Shown one piece after another: positions 1-8,097 of a DNA stretch of 35,838 nt. The notes beneath the pieces are model-generated. The model was not told the origin of the DNA, made no database searches, and saw nothing but the letters and a program-made list of their open reading frames with translations. The DNA is from a bacterium. GTDB lineage: Bacteria; Planctomycetota; B15-G4. Each line of letters begins with the position of its first letter. Positions within the stretch are counted from its first letter, which is position 1. Made by a program: the position numbers and the translations under genes. The stretch lies in contig JAUIEF010000034.1 of the NCBI GenBank assembly GCA_030428785.1, positions 1-35,838 on the forward strand, read 5' to 3'.

Positions 1-2
1 TG

Positions 3-653
3 TCCGAGGCGCTCACCCAGGCGCTCACCGCACCGGCGCCCCCGCTCGTGCCCGCGCCGGCGCCCGCCGCGCCCGCGCCCGCGCCCGCGCCTCCCGCCGC
101 GGCGCCGCTCCCGGCCGCCGCGGCCCCCGGCGCGGCGTCCGCGCCGAGCGCCGTGCCGCCCCGGGCGTCGGCCCCCGCGCAGCCGGCGAACCCGCGTCAG
201 GCGACGCCCGGCGCGGGGACCCCGCCGCCGCACAAGGAGACGCGCTCGGCGCGACTCCTCGTCGTCGAGGACAACCCCGTGAACCAGGCGGTCGCGCGCC
301 GGCTGCTCCAGAAGCTCGGTCACAAGGTCGACGTCGCGAACAACGGCCAGGAGGCGGTGCAGGCCGTGTCCTCGGTGTCCTACGACCTCGTGTTCATGGA
401 CTGCCAGATGCCCGTCATGGACGGCTACGCCGCGACGGCCGCGATCCGCGCGCTCCCCGGCGCCGCGGCCGCGCTGCCGATCGTCGCCATGACGGCCAAC
501 GCGCTGAAGGGCGACCGCGAGCGCTGCCTCGGCGCCGGCATGAACGACTACCTCTCCAAGCCGGTCAACGCGACGCGTCTCGCGGAGAAGGTCTCGTCGT
601 GGCTCGCGAAGGGTCGGACGAGCGGTCGGCCGACGGCGCCGACGCCGGGTTGA
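3..653 (+). CDS. C-terminal part of a hybrid histidine kinase or response regulator: receiver (REC) domain
   Basis: The reading frame is open to the left edge, so this is the 3' end of a longer gene. A GTG at 48 is only an internal valine in a Pro/Ala-rich linker and is unlikely to be the true start. Counting from that codon, the linker covers residues 1-65 and is followed by a complete receiver domain at about 68-188. Its acidic pair is in VEDN (D75), the phospho-acceptor Asp is in [11 protein letters not shown] (D118), the switch Thr is in AMTANA (T149) and the conserved Lys is in LSKP (K171). Receivers with VEDNPVNQ and [10 protein letters not shown] are typical C-terminal modules of hybrid sensor kinases, so that is the likely parent, although no kinase domain is visible. 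The Pro/Ala linker suggests a flexible tether. The last 89 bases overlap the 3' end of the convergent minus-strand gene. Confidence 0.85.
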   Translation, partial: SEALTQALTAPAPPLVPAPAPAAPAPAPAPPAAAPLPAAAAPGAASAPSAVPPRASAPAQPANPRQATPGAGTPPPHKETRSARLLVVEDNPVNQAVARRLLQKLGHKVDVANNGQEAVQAVSSVSYDLVFMDCQMPVMDGYAATAAIRALPGAAAALPIVAMTANALKGDRERCLGAGMNDYLSKPVNATRLAEKVSSWLAKGRTSGRPTAPTPG

Positions 654-1227
654 CGACCCGGGCGCGCGTCCACAGGGACGCCTCGTCCGCGAAGGGGCCG
701 ACCGCCGACGCGACCGCGGCCGTGGCGCGCAGCGCGCGGTCGACGACGCCCGACCACGGGCCGCTCGTCGCGCGCTCCCACGCGCCGCGCGCGATCTCCG
801 CGGCGGCGTCGTCGTCCGCCGCGAGCGGGTCGTCACCGAGCGCCTCGTAGTACGGCCGGTGCTGCGTCGTCACGGCGAGGAAGCGCCGCAGCCCGTGCCG
901 GTCCGCGAGCGCGGCCTGCAGCCGGTGGCACGCGTGCTCGCGCACGAGGTGCCGCTCGTCGCGGTTCTCGAGGCCCCAGTCGGGCAGCGACCAGGCGTCG
1001 GGGCCCTCGACGAGCGCGTGGCAGATCTCGTGGAACACGAGCTGCGCGACCGAGTCGTCGGCGTCCATGTCCTCCGCCGCCGCGATGCGCAGGGTGCCGG
1101 CCCCGTCCCACGCGGCGAAGACCTCGCGCGAGCGCTCGACGCGCATCCCGAGCTCGCGCGCGGTGCGCAGCCAGACGAGGTCGAGCGGGTCCTCGTACGC
1201 GCAGTCGATGGGTCGCGGCTCGGTCAT
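565..1227 (-). CDS. Small HExxH putative zinc metallopeptidase, hypothetical
   Basis: A 220-residue protein starting at the ATG whose complement is at 1225-1227. It contains [12 protein letters not shown], with H66, E67 and H70 forming an HExxH zinc site, and a downstream [10 protein letters not shown] segment (E97/H98) that could give the third ligand. There is no signal peptide or membrane segment, so it is probably cytoplasmic. I recognise no named family; the HExxH-HA core resembles small minimal gluzincin-like proteins. The low-complexity tail (residues about 195-220) is encoded antisense to the receiver-domain gene, giving an 89-base convergent overlap, so the exact C-terminus is less certain than the core. 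It is divergent from the DinB gene, separated by 84 bases that must hold both promoters. Proteolytic activity is inferred only from the motif. Confidence 0.6.
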   Translation of the reverse strand: MTEPRPIDCAYEDPLDLVWLRTARELGMRVERSREVFAAWDGAGTLRIAAAEDMDADDSVAQLVFHEICHALVEGPDAWSLPDWGLENRDERHLVREHACHRLQAALADRHGLRRFLAVTTQHRPYYEALGDDPLAADDDAAAEIARGAWERATSGPWSGVVDRALRATAAVASAVGPFADEASLWTRARVVNPASAPSADRSSDPSRATTRPSPRDASR

Positions 1228-1311
1228 GACGTCGACCGCGCGTTGTATCCTGGTCGCCGACGATCGCCAAGGGGGCCGGTCGTCACGACGCGCCCGAGGA
1301 GACCCGCACCG

Positions 1312-1848
1312 ATGACCGGCGACACCGCGTTCGCGCACGAGTCCGCGCGCTACCTGGCCGACGTCTACGTCCCACGGCTGCGCGAGGCGCTCGCGATCCT
1401 GCCCGACGGCGACCTCTGGTGGCGACCCCACGCGGACTGCCTCTCGTTCGGGACGGTGCTCCTCCACCTCGAGGGCAACGTCCGCCAGTGGATCCTGTCG
1501 GGCCTCGGCGGCGAGGCGGACGGTCGCGACCGGGACGCGGAGTTCGCGGCCGTGCGGGGCCCCGCCGGGGACGAGCTCCTGCGTCGCCTCGCCGAGACCG
1601 TGGACCGCGCGGCAGCGCTCGTGCGCGGCATGGACGGCGCGTCGCTCGACCGCCGCCACGTGATCCAGGGCTTCGAGACCACCGCGCGCGACGCGGTCTA
1701 CCACGTCGTCGAGCACTTCTCGTGGCACACGGGGCAGGCGGTCTGGATCGCGAAGGCGCGTGCCGGCGCCGGGCACGACCTCGCCTTCTACGACGACGCG
1801 AAGCTCCAGGCCGCCGGCGGCGACGCGGCGGCGCCGCCCACCGACTGA
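1312..1848 (+). CDS. DinB-family (DUF1572/DUF664-like) four-helix-bundle protein
   Basis: A 178-residue protein starting at ATG 1312 with a GAGGAGA ribosome binding site at 1296-1302. The spacing of three histidines matches the DinB/YfiT metal site: H52 in LLHLEGN, and H135 and H139 in VEHFSWHTGQ. The WHTGQ motif after the third ligand is characteristic. The family forms metal-binding four-helix bundles; some members are thiol transferases using bacillithiol or mycothiol, and many are stress-induced proteins of unknown reaction. Nothing here identifies the cosubstrate. There is no signal peptide. It is divergent from the HExxH gene and its stop lies one base before the convergent adenosine kinase gene ends, so no terminator fits between them. 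Confidence 0.8.
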   Translation: MTGDTAFAHESARYLADVYVPRLREALAILPDGDLWWRPHADCLSFGTVLLHLEGNVRQWILSGLGGEADGRDRDAEFAAVRGPAGDELLRRLAETVDRAAALVRGMDGASLDRRHVIQGFETTARDAVYHVVEHFSWHTGQAVWIAKARAGAGHDLAFYDDAKLQAAGGDAAAPPTD

Positions 1849-1849
1849 C

Positions 1850-2848
1850 TCAGCCGAGCGCCTCCGCGCGCAGCGCCTGGAGCGTGTCCCGGTCGAGGCG
1901 CGCGCCGAACCGCGTGACGAGCCGCGCGGAGCACAGGCTCGCGAGCGCGCCCGCGCGCTCCGCGCCGAGGCCGTTGGCGATGCCGTAGAGGAACGCGCCC
2001 GCGAAGAGGTCGCCCGCGCCGTTCGTGTCCACCGCCTTGACCGAGTGCGGGTCGACGTCGATCCACGACGAGCCGTCCCACACCCGCGCGCCCTTCGGTC
2101 CGCGCGTGATCCCCAGCGTGCCGGCGCGCTCGCGGAGCACGTCGCCCGCGTCCTCGACGCTGTCGCGCCCGGTGAAGCCCAGCGCCTCCTCCTCGTTGCA
2201 CAGGAGCACGTCGACGCCGTCGCCGAGTACCTGATCGAGGCCGTCCTTGCAGAAGCGCACCATGGCCGGGTCGGAGAAGGTGAACGCCGTCTGAACGCCG
2301 TGCTTCTTCGCCATCGCGCGCGCCGCGAGCGCCGTCTCCAGCGAGTTCGGCGTGCTCACGAGGTAACCCTCGATGTAGAGGAAGCGCGCCGCGGCGAGCT
2401 CGTCCTCGACGAGCTGCTCGGGCGTGAGCGTCGAGCTGATGCCGAGGCTCGTGTTCATCGTCCGGTCGGCGTCCGGGGTCACCATGACGAGGCAGGTGCC
2501 CGTCGGCGCGTGGTCGCCCTTGTCGACGTGGGCGTTGGTCTCCACGCCCGCATCCTGCATGTCGGTCGCGAAGAAGTGCCCGGTGTCGTCGTCCGCGATG
2601 CGGCACGAGTAGTAGCAACGCGCGCCGAGGTGGGCGAGCGCCATGATCGTGTTCGCGGCCGAGCCGCCCCCCGTGCGCTTGTGGTGCACGCCGCTCAGCG
2701 TCTCGAGCAGGTAGCGCTGGCGCTCCTCGTCGACGAGCGTCATGAGGCCCTTCTCGACGCCGAGCTCGGCGAGCTGCTCGGGCGTGGCCTCCACCTCGAT
2801 GTCCACGAGGGCGTTGCCCACGCCGTACACGTCGTATCGCTGGGTCAT
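1850..2848 (-). CDS. PfkB-family carbohydrate kinase, probable adenosine kinase
   Basis: A 332-residue ribokinase-fold kinase. The start is ATG 2846-2848, chosen because AAAAAGGAG lies just upstream (complement of ctccttttt, 2853-2861); a start 14 codons earlier has no such site. Motifs in order are GVGNALVD (9-16), the substrate-binding GGSAANT (61-67), the NEEE segment (218-221) and the PfkB signature DTNGAGDLFAGAF, where D280 is the catalytic base and GAGD the anion hole. The pattern GNALVD plus GGSAANT and the length fit bacterial adenosine-kinase-like enzymes, which phosphorylate adenosine to AMP, better than ribokinase or fructokinase, but the substrate cannot be fixed from sequence. 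It lies 91 bases downstream of the amidase gene on the same strand and is convergent with the DinB gene. Confidence 0.88.
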   Translation of the reverse strand: MTQRYDVYGVGNALVDIEVEATPEQLAELGVEKGLMTLVDEERQRYLLETLSGVHHKRTGGGSAANTIMALAHLGARCYYSCRIADDDTGHFFATDMQDAGVETNAHVDKGDHAPTGTCLVMVTPDADRTMNTSLGISSTLTPEQLVEDELAAARFLYIEGYLVSTPNSLETALAARAMAKKHGVQTAFTFSDPAMVRFCKDGLDQVLGDGVDVLLCNEEEALGFTGRDSVEDAGDVLRERAGTLGITRGPKGARVWDGSSWIDVDPHSVKAVDTNGAGDLFAGAFLYGIANGLGAERAGALASLCSARLVTRFGARLDRDTLQALRAEALG

Positions 2849-2852
2849 GGTG

Positions 2853-2861
2853 CTCCTTTTT
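2853..2861 (-). promoter_or_regulatory. Ribosome binding site of the adenosine kinase gene
   Basis: On the minus strand the sequence reads AAAAAGGAG, ending four bases before the ATG at 2848. It is among the best Shine-Dalgarno matches in the window and decides between the ATG at 2848 and the in-frame start at 2890. Confidence 0.7.
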
Positions 2862-2939
2862 GCGCGTTCCGCGGGATGGCGGCGCGTCACGATAACGGCT
2901 GGGGACGCGGGTCGGAACCCCCGCGAGCGCCGGGCGCGG

Positions 2940-4355
2940 TCAGGGAGTCGTCGCGACGAGCGCGTCGCTCAGCACGGCGCCGTGCACCGGGACGAACGGA
3001 TCGACCAGCGCGAGCTGGAACCAGAGCGACGCCCCGGACGGGATGTCGGGGGGCCAGCTCGCGGAGAAGGCGAGCGTGCCGTCGCCGCCCACGACGAGCG
3101 GCGCGGCGCCGGACACGGGGAACGCGTAGAGGTCCCCGCCGAGGAACGGCGTCGGGATCGACGCGGTCGAGACGAAGAGCACCGCGGGCGCGTCCGGGAG
3201 CGCGTCGACGACGCGGACGTCCACGAGCGACCGCGCGGTGAGCGGCCCCGAGGCGAGGAGCGCCGGCTTGCCGATCGTGCCGTACGTCCCGCCCGTGAGC
3301 AGCGTGAACAGCGACGGCTCGTGCACGGTGAGGCCGAGGTGCTCCTGGAGCGCGAAGAGCACGGCGAGCGCGAGCCGGTCGCGCGACTCCGGGTCGGCGA
3401 GGAGCGCGCCATCGGTCGGGTGCGTGAGGTGGCCCGCGACGAGCCGCGCCGTCGACGGCCCCGCGAGCGCGAGGAGCGGATCGTCGGAGGTGTCGACGCC
3501 GGCGTCCGGCAACCCCCACGCCTGGAGCGCCCGCGCGTGCACCCGGTCGCGGAGGGCGAGCGAATCCGCGTCGTCCGGCGCGGCGAGCGTGCGCGTCCCC
3601 GTCGCCGCCGGGTCCGTCGACGCCGTGGCGTGGAGCGAGACGACGCACGCCGGCGCGAATGCATCGATCATCGTGAGGCGCTCCACGAGCGACACGCGGC
3701 GGTCGTCGACGCGCGTCGCGAGCACCTCCCACGCACCGCCGCCGCTCGGGTCGCCGTTGTCGGTCTCGAGCCACTCGGCGAGCCGGAGCGCGACGTCGAG
3801 CGCGACCTCCGCCTCCGCGAGGCCCGCGCCGACGGCGCCGGCGTCCGCGCCGCCGTGGCCCGCGTCGACGCACACGCGCCGGACGCCCGACGGCGGCGGG
3901 TCGCGCGGCGGCGGTGTCCATGCGCCGAGGTCCTCGCCCGGCGTCGCGGCGCGCGGGACGGTGCGTCCGGGGTCGAGCACGCGGACCTCGGTCGCGAGCA
4001 GCGCGTGGCCGTCGTCCTCGCCCGTCTCGAAGACGAGCCGTCCGTCGGGCCGGAAGCGCGGGAAGCCGCCCGGCCCGAGCGGGAGCGGCACGCCGCCGGC
4101 GGCCGGCCAGCCCTCGAGGACCAGGCCCCTCCGCACGTCGACGAGCGCCCGCGCCGGGCCGCCCGCCTGCTCGGCGCACACGACCGCGGCCCTGACGGAG
4201 GGCAGCGATCCCACGGGAGACGGCGGTCCGCCGCCCGCGCGCACGAACGGCATCGCCGCCGACAGCGCGACGACGACGGCGAGCCGACGTCGCAGCCGAC
4301 GTCGCAACCGACGTCCCAGCGGGCGTCCCGGAGGTGCGTCTCGTGAGGGGTCCAT
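2940..4355 (-). CDS. Exported amidase_3-like (N-acetylmuramoyl-L-alanine amidase fold) protein with PFLGG C-terminal domain
   Basis: A 471-residue protein starting at ATG 4355. An Arg-rich n-region (RRLRRRLRRRL) is followed by a hydrophobic core (about 26-38), consistent with export. Residues 45-155 form an all-beta-looking region without recognised family. The amidase_3 core runs about 158-340: VDAGHGGADAG gives zinc ligand H167, E181 of EAEVAL fits the second ligand, and SLHATAS gives H242. The usual catalytic Glu (family pattern LVELGFLSNPED) aligns with LVAGHLTHPTD, where V306 replaces it, so hydrolysis of the muramoyl-alanine amide bond may be lost. Residues 369-471 match the C-terminus of the FG-GAP protein at 22306-24045, including PFLGG, DGTL, a WP-PxG segment and a final ATTP. 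It probably acts in the periplasm. It is divergent from the beta-oxidation operon. Confidence 0.8.
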   Translation of the reverse strand: MDPSRDAPPGRPLGRRLRRRLRRRLAVVVALSAAMPFVRAGGGPPSPVGSLPSVRAAVVCAEQAGGPARALVDVRRGLVLEGWPAAGGVPLPLGPGGFPRFRPDGRLVFETGEDDGHALLATEVRVLDPGRTVPRAATPGEDLGAWTPPPRDPPPSGVRRVCVDAGHGGADAGAVGAGLAEAEVALDVALRLAEWLETDNGDPSGGGAWEVLATRVDDRRVSLVERLTMIDAFAPACVVSLHATASTDPAATGTRTLAAPDDADSLALRDRVHARALQAWGLPDAGVDTSDDPLLALAGPSTARLVAGHLTHPTDGALLADPESRDRLALAVLFALQEHLGLTVHEPSLFTLLTGGTYGTIGKPALLASGPLTARSLVDVRVVDALPDAPAVLFVSTASIPTPFLGGDLYAFPVSGAAPLVVGGDGTLAFSASWPPDIPSGASLWFQLALVDPFVPVHGAVLSDALVATTP

Positions 4356-4436
4356 CGACACCCGAGGATACCCGCCGTCCTCGTCCCGCGCCGTCGAAGG
4401 CCACCTCCACCGTTGATACGGTAGGTCCTCCGACCC

Positions 4437-4442
4437 GGAGGA
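4437..4442 (+). promoter_or_regulatory. Ribosome binding site of the fadN-like gene
   Basis: GGAGGA ends nine bases before the ATG at 4452 and supports that start. The 96-base gap between this gene and the divergent amidase gene must hold both promoters; I see no convincing -35/-10 pair in it. Confidence 0.6.
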
Positions 4443-4451
4443 CCCCGCGCC

Positions 4452-6890
4452 ATGCCCGACGCCCCCCCTCCCCGCCCGTTCCGCACGGCCGCCGTCCTCG
4501 GCGCCGGCGTCATGGGCGCCCAGATCGCCGCGCACCTCGCGAACGCGGGGCTCGGCGTGCACCTCCTGGACATCGCCGCCGACGGCCCGGACCGCAGCGC
4601 GCCGGCGCGCAAGGGGCTCGCGGTCGCGCGCAAGCTCAACCCGAACCCGTTCTTCACCGCGGAGGTCGCCGAGCAGATCCGCGTCGGCAACCTCGACGAC
4701 GACTTCGACCGCGTGGGCGAGGTCGACTGGGTCATCGAGGCCGTCATCGAGCGGCTCGACATCAAGCAGGACCTCATGGCGCGTCTCGAGAAGACGGTGC
4801 GCGAGGACGCCGTCGTGTCGACGAACACGAGCGGCCTGCCCATCCACCTCGTGTCCGAAGGCCGCGGCGACGCGTTCCGCCGCCGCTTCCTCGGCACGCA
4901 CTTCTTCAACCCGCCCCGCTACCTGAAGCTCTTCGAGGTCATCCCGACGCCGGACACGGACCCGGCCGTGCTCGAGCGCGTCTCCGCCTTCGCGCGCGTG
5001 CACCTCGGCAAGGGCGTGGTCGTCGCGAAGGACACCCCGAACTTCATCGGCAACCGCATCGGGATCTACGCCGCGATGCAGGCCATCCGTGAGGTCACCG
5101 AGCACGGGACGCGCATCGAGGACGTCGACCTGCTCACCGGCACGCTCATCGGCCGGCCGCGCTCCGCGACCTTCCGCACCGCGGACCTCGTCGGGCTCGA
5201 CACGATGGTGCACGTCGCGAACAACCTGCACGAGGCGGTCGAGGGCGACGAGAGCCGCGAGGCGTTCCGCCCGCCGTGGCTGCTGCTCAAGCTCGTGGAG
5301 CGCGGCACGCTCGGCGCCAAGACGAAGGGCGGCTTCTACAAGAAGGTGGACGGCAAGATCCTGTCCGTCGACCCCGAGTCGATGGAGTACCGCCCGCCCG
5401 CGGGGAAGCGCGTCGACGTCGACGCCATCAAGAAGGCCGGCGGACTGCGCGAGCGGCTCGCGGCGCTCTACGCGGACAAGGGCCGCATGGGCGAGTTCTT
5501 CCGGCGCACGACGCTCGACCTGCTCGCGTACGCGGCGCGCCGCGTGCCGGAGATCGCGGACGAGGTCGTCGACGTCGACGACGCGCTGAAGCTCGGCTTC
5601 GGCTGGCGACTCGGTCCGTTCGAGACGTGGGAGGCGCTCGGCTTCGCGCGCGTCCTGTCCGACATGCGCGAGCAGCGGCTCGTGCTGCCCGACTGGATCG
5701 GCGCGATGGAGCAGGCGGGCGTCACGGAGTTCTACCGCGCGGGCGACGGGACGCGCGGGAGCTGGAGCCCGGCCCGCGGCGAGTACGTCGACCGGTCGCT
5801 GCCGCGCGACGTCCTGCGGCTCGACACGATCGCGTCCGGCGGCGGCGAGGTGTGGAGCAACGAGGAGTCCGCGCTGCTCGACCTCGGCGACGGGGTCGCG
5901 CTCTTCGAGTTCCGCAGCAAGATGAACAGCATCGGGCGCAAGGTGCTCGAGGGGCTGTTCCACGCGCTCGACGAGGTCGAGAGCGGGTCATGGGCGGGGC
6001 TCGTCATCGGCAACGCCGCCGAGCACTTCAGCGTGGGCGCGAACCTCGCGGAGATGGCGTTCGCGACGATGCAGGGCCGCTGGAACGAGCTCGAGGAGGC
6101 CGTCGCGACCTTTCAGCAGGCCGGGCAGCGCATCCGCTACGCGGGCAAGCCGGTCGTCGTCGCGACGCAGGGTCGCGTGCTGGGCGGCGCGTGCGAGATG
6201 ACCATGGCCTGCACGCACCCGGTGTGCGCGGCGGAGTCGTACGTGGGGCTCGTCGAGATCGGCGCCGGGCTCATCCCGGCCGGCGGCGGGACCATGCGCA
6301 TGGCCGCGTGGGCGGCCGAGCAGGCGGCGTCGGACGCGCCCGAGCACGTCGCACCCTTCCTGCGGCGCGCGTTCGAGACGGTCGCGAAGGCGCAGGTCGC
6401 GACGAGCGCGACGGAGGCGCAGCGGCTCGGCTTCATGTCGCCGGCCGGCACCGTCGTCATGAACGCGGACCGGCGGCTGTTCGTCGCGAAGCGCGAGGTG
6501 CTGCGGCTCGCCGAGGAGGGTCACCGCGCGCCGGCGGTGCGCCACGCGATCCGCGTGCTCGGCACGCCGGGGCGCGGGCCGTTCGACGTCGGCGTCTCGC
6601 ACCTGCTGCAGGGCGGGTTCGTCCGACCGCACGACGCGTACGTCGCGAAGCGCATCGCGTGGGTGATGACCGGCGGCGACCTGCCCGGCCCGACCTGGCT
6701 CCACGAGCAGCAGCTGCTCGACCTCGAGCGCGAGGTGTTCCTGTCGCTGCTCGGCGAGAAGGCCACGCAGAAGCAGATCGCCGAGCTCCTCACGCGCAAC
6801 CAGCCCAAGGCCGCGCAGATGGCCGCGAAGGGCCTCGTCAGCCTGAGCAACGTCTTCCGCAAGAAGCGTTCGCCGGCCCCCAAGTCCTGA
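4452..6890 (+). CDS. fadN: FadN-type 3-hydroxyacyl-CoA dehydrogenase / enoyl-CoA hydratase fusion
   Basis: An 812-residue bifunctional beta-oxidation enzyme. The dehydrogenase comes first: the NAD Rossmann motif GAGVMG is at 17-22, STNTSGLP at 123-130, and the catalytic dyad is H150 (GTHFFNP) and E162 (FEVIP). 3HCDH C-terminal regions follow to about residue 410, including GGFYKK and GFGWRLGPFE. The C-terminal third is a crotonase domain with an oxyanion-hole segment FSVGANLAEM and two acid residues, E582 (GGACEMT) and E602 (LVEIGAGLIPAGGG). The order dehydrogenase-then-hydratase and the length match Bacillus FadN rather than E. coli FadB, which is the reverse. It hydrates trans-2-enoyl-CoA and oxidises the resulting 3-hydroxyacyl-CoA in the cytoplasm. 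It is the first gene of an operon with the thiolase 19 bases downstream. Confidence 0.93.
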   Translation: MPDAPPPRPFRTAAVLGAGVMGAQIAAHLANAGLGVHLLDIAADGPDRSAPARKGLAVARKLNPNPFFTAEVAEQIRVGNLDDDFDRVGEVDWVIEAVIERLDIKQDLMARLEKTVREDAVVSTNTSGLPIHLVSEGRGDAFRRRFLGTHFFNPPRYLKLFEVIPTPDTDPAVLERVSAFARVHLGKGVVVAKDTPNFIGNRIGIYAAMQAIREVTEHGTRIEDVDLLTGTLIGRPRSATFRTADLVGLDTMVHVANNLHEAVEGDESREAFRPPWLLLKLVERGTLGAKTKGGFYKKVDGKILSVDPESMEYRPPAGKRVDVDAIKKAGGLRERLAALYADKGRMGEFFRRTTLDLLAYAARRVPEIADEVVDVDDALKLGFGWRLGPFETWEALGFARVLSDMREQRLVLPDWIGAMEQAGVTEFYRAGDGTRGSWSPARGEYVDRSLPRDVLRLDTIASGGGEVWSNEESALLDLGDGVALFEFRSKMNSIGRKVLEGLFHALDEVESGSWAGLVIGNAAEHFSVGANLAEMAFATMQGRWNELEEAVATFQQAGQRIRYAGKPVVVATQGRVLGGACEMTMACTHPVCAAESYVGLVEIGAGLIPAGGGTMRMAAWAAEQAASDAPEHVAPFLRRAFETVAKAQVATSATEAQRLGFMSPAGTVVMNADRRLFVAKREVLRLAEEGHRAPAVRHAIRVLGTPGRGPFDVGVSHLLQGGFVRPHDAYVAKRIAWVMTGGDLPGPTWLHEQQLLDLEREVFLSLLGEKATQKQIAELLTRNQPKAAQMAAKGLVSLSNVFRKKRSPAPKS

Positions 6891-6909
6891 CTCCCGCACC
6901 GGTGTCGCC

Positions 6910-8097
6910 ATGACCCAGCAGGAAGCCGTCGTCGTCAGTTGCGTCCGCACCCCGGTCGGTCGCGCCAAGCGCGGCGCGCTCGCGCAGACGCTGCCCGTCA
7001 CCCTCGGCGCCGAGGCCGTCGGCGAGGCGCTGCGCCGCGTGCCGGGCCTCGAGCCCGCGCGCGTCGACGACGTGCTCATGGGCTGCGCCATGCCGGAGGG
7101 TCCGCAGGGCCTCAACGTGGGACGGCTCGTGGCGCAGCGCGCCGGGCTGCCCGACTCGGTGCCCGGCGCCACCGTGAACCGGTTCTGCTCGTCCGGCCTC
7201 CAGACGATCGCCATGGCGTCGCAGGCCATCGAGTCGGGGCAGGCCGACGTCGTCGTCGCCGGCGGGACCGAGTCGATGACGATGGTGCCCATGGAGGGCT
7301 TCCACTTCGTGCCGGACCCGACGCTCATCGGGTCGGAGCCCAACGCGTTCATCTCGATGGGGCTCACCGCCGAGCGCGTCGCCGAGAAGTACAAGGTGAA
7401 GCGCGAGGACCAGGACGCGTTCGCGCTCCGGAGCCACCAGCGGGCCGTCGACGCGATCGACGCCGCGCGCTTCGAGGACGAGATCGTGCCGCTGCGCGTC
7501 CAGCGCATGACGCGTCTCGACGGCGCGGTCCACGTCGAGGAGGTGGAGTTCGGCGTCGACGAGGGGCCGCGCGGCGACACCGACGCCGCGGCGCTGGCTC
7601 GACTGCGGCCGGCGTTCATGAAGGGCGGCACGGTCACGGCGGGCAACAGCTCGCAGATGTCCGACGGCGCCGCCGCGGCCGTCGTCGTGTCCGAGGGTGT
7701 CGCGCACGAGCTGGGCGCCGAGCCGCTCGCGCGGCTCGTGTCCTTCGCAGTCGCGGGCGTCGCGCCCGACGTCATGGGTATCGGCCCCGTGGAGGCGGTG
7801 CCCAGGGCGCTCAAGCGCGCCGGCCTCGAGCTGAAGGACATCGGCCTCGTGGAGCTCAACGAGGCGTTCGCGTCGCAGGCCGTCGCGGTCATCCGCGCGC
7901 TGGGGCTCGACGAGGACATCGTGAACGTGAACGGCGGAGCGATCGCGCTCGGCCACCCGCTGGGCTGCACGGGCACGAAGCTCACCGCGTCGCTGCTCCA
8001 GGAGATGAAGCGACGCGAGATCCGCTACGGACTCGTGACGATGTGCGTCGGCGCCGGCATGGGCGCGGCAGGCATCTTCGAGAACCTGACGCTTTGA
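6910..8097 (+). CDS. fadA: Acetyl-CoA C-acyltransferase (thiolase), FadA type
   Basis: A 395-residue thiolase of normal family length. The acylated nucleophile C93 lies in NRFCSSGLQT, H349 in GGAIALGHPLG and the second active-site cysteine C379 in MCVGAGMG, so both halves of the active site are intact. GGTESMT is also present. It performs the last step of beta-oxidation, cleaving 3-ketoacyl-CoA with CoA to acetyl-CoA and a shortened acyl-CoA. The ATG lies 19 bases after the fadN stop without a clear Shine-Dalgarno sequence, so it is probably translated by coupling. Its stop overlaps the proposed TTG start of the following reductase. Confidence 0.95.
   Translation: MTQQEAVVVSCVRTPVGRAKRGALAQTLPVTLGAEAVGEALRRVPGLEPARVDDVLMGCAMPEGPQGLNVGRLVAQRAGLPDSVPGATVNRFCSSGLQTIAMASQAIESGQADVVVAGGTESMTMVPMEGFHFVPDPTLIGSEPNAFISMGLTAERVAEKYKVKREDQDAFALRSHQRAVDAIDAARFEDEIVPLRVQRMTRLDGAVHVEEVEFGVDEGPRGDTDAAALARLRPAFMKGGTVTAGNSSQMSDGAAAAVVVSEGVAHELGAEPLARLVSFAVAGVAPDVMGIGPVEAVPRALKRAGLELKDIGLVELNEAFASQAVAVIRALGLDEDIVNVNGGAIALGHPLGCTGTKLTASLLQEMKRREIRYGLVTMCVGAGMGAAGIFENLTL

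Noticed and set aside
1760..3241. 493-codon plus-strand open frame opposite the adenosine kinase
   Set aside because: It is antisense to a gene with a clear PfkB signature and ribosome binding site, and is Arg/Ala-rich without motifs.
6939..8090. Reading the dienoyl-CoA reductase as a 683-residue fusion
   Set aside because: The N-terminal half is the out-of-frame shadow of the thiolase; the SDR homology begins right after the thiolase stop.
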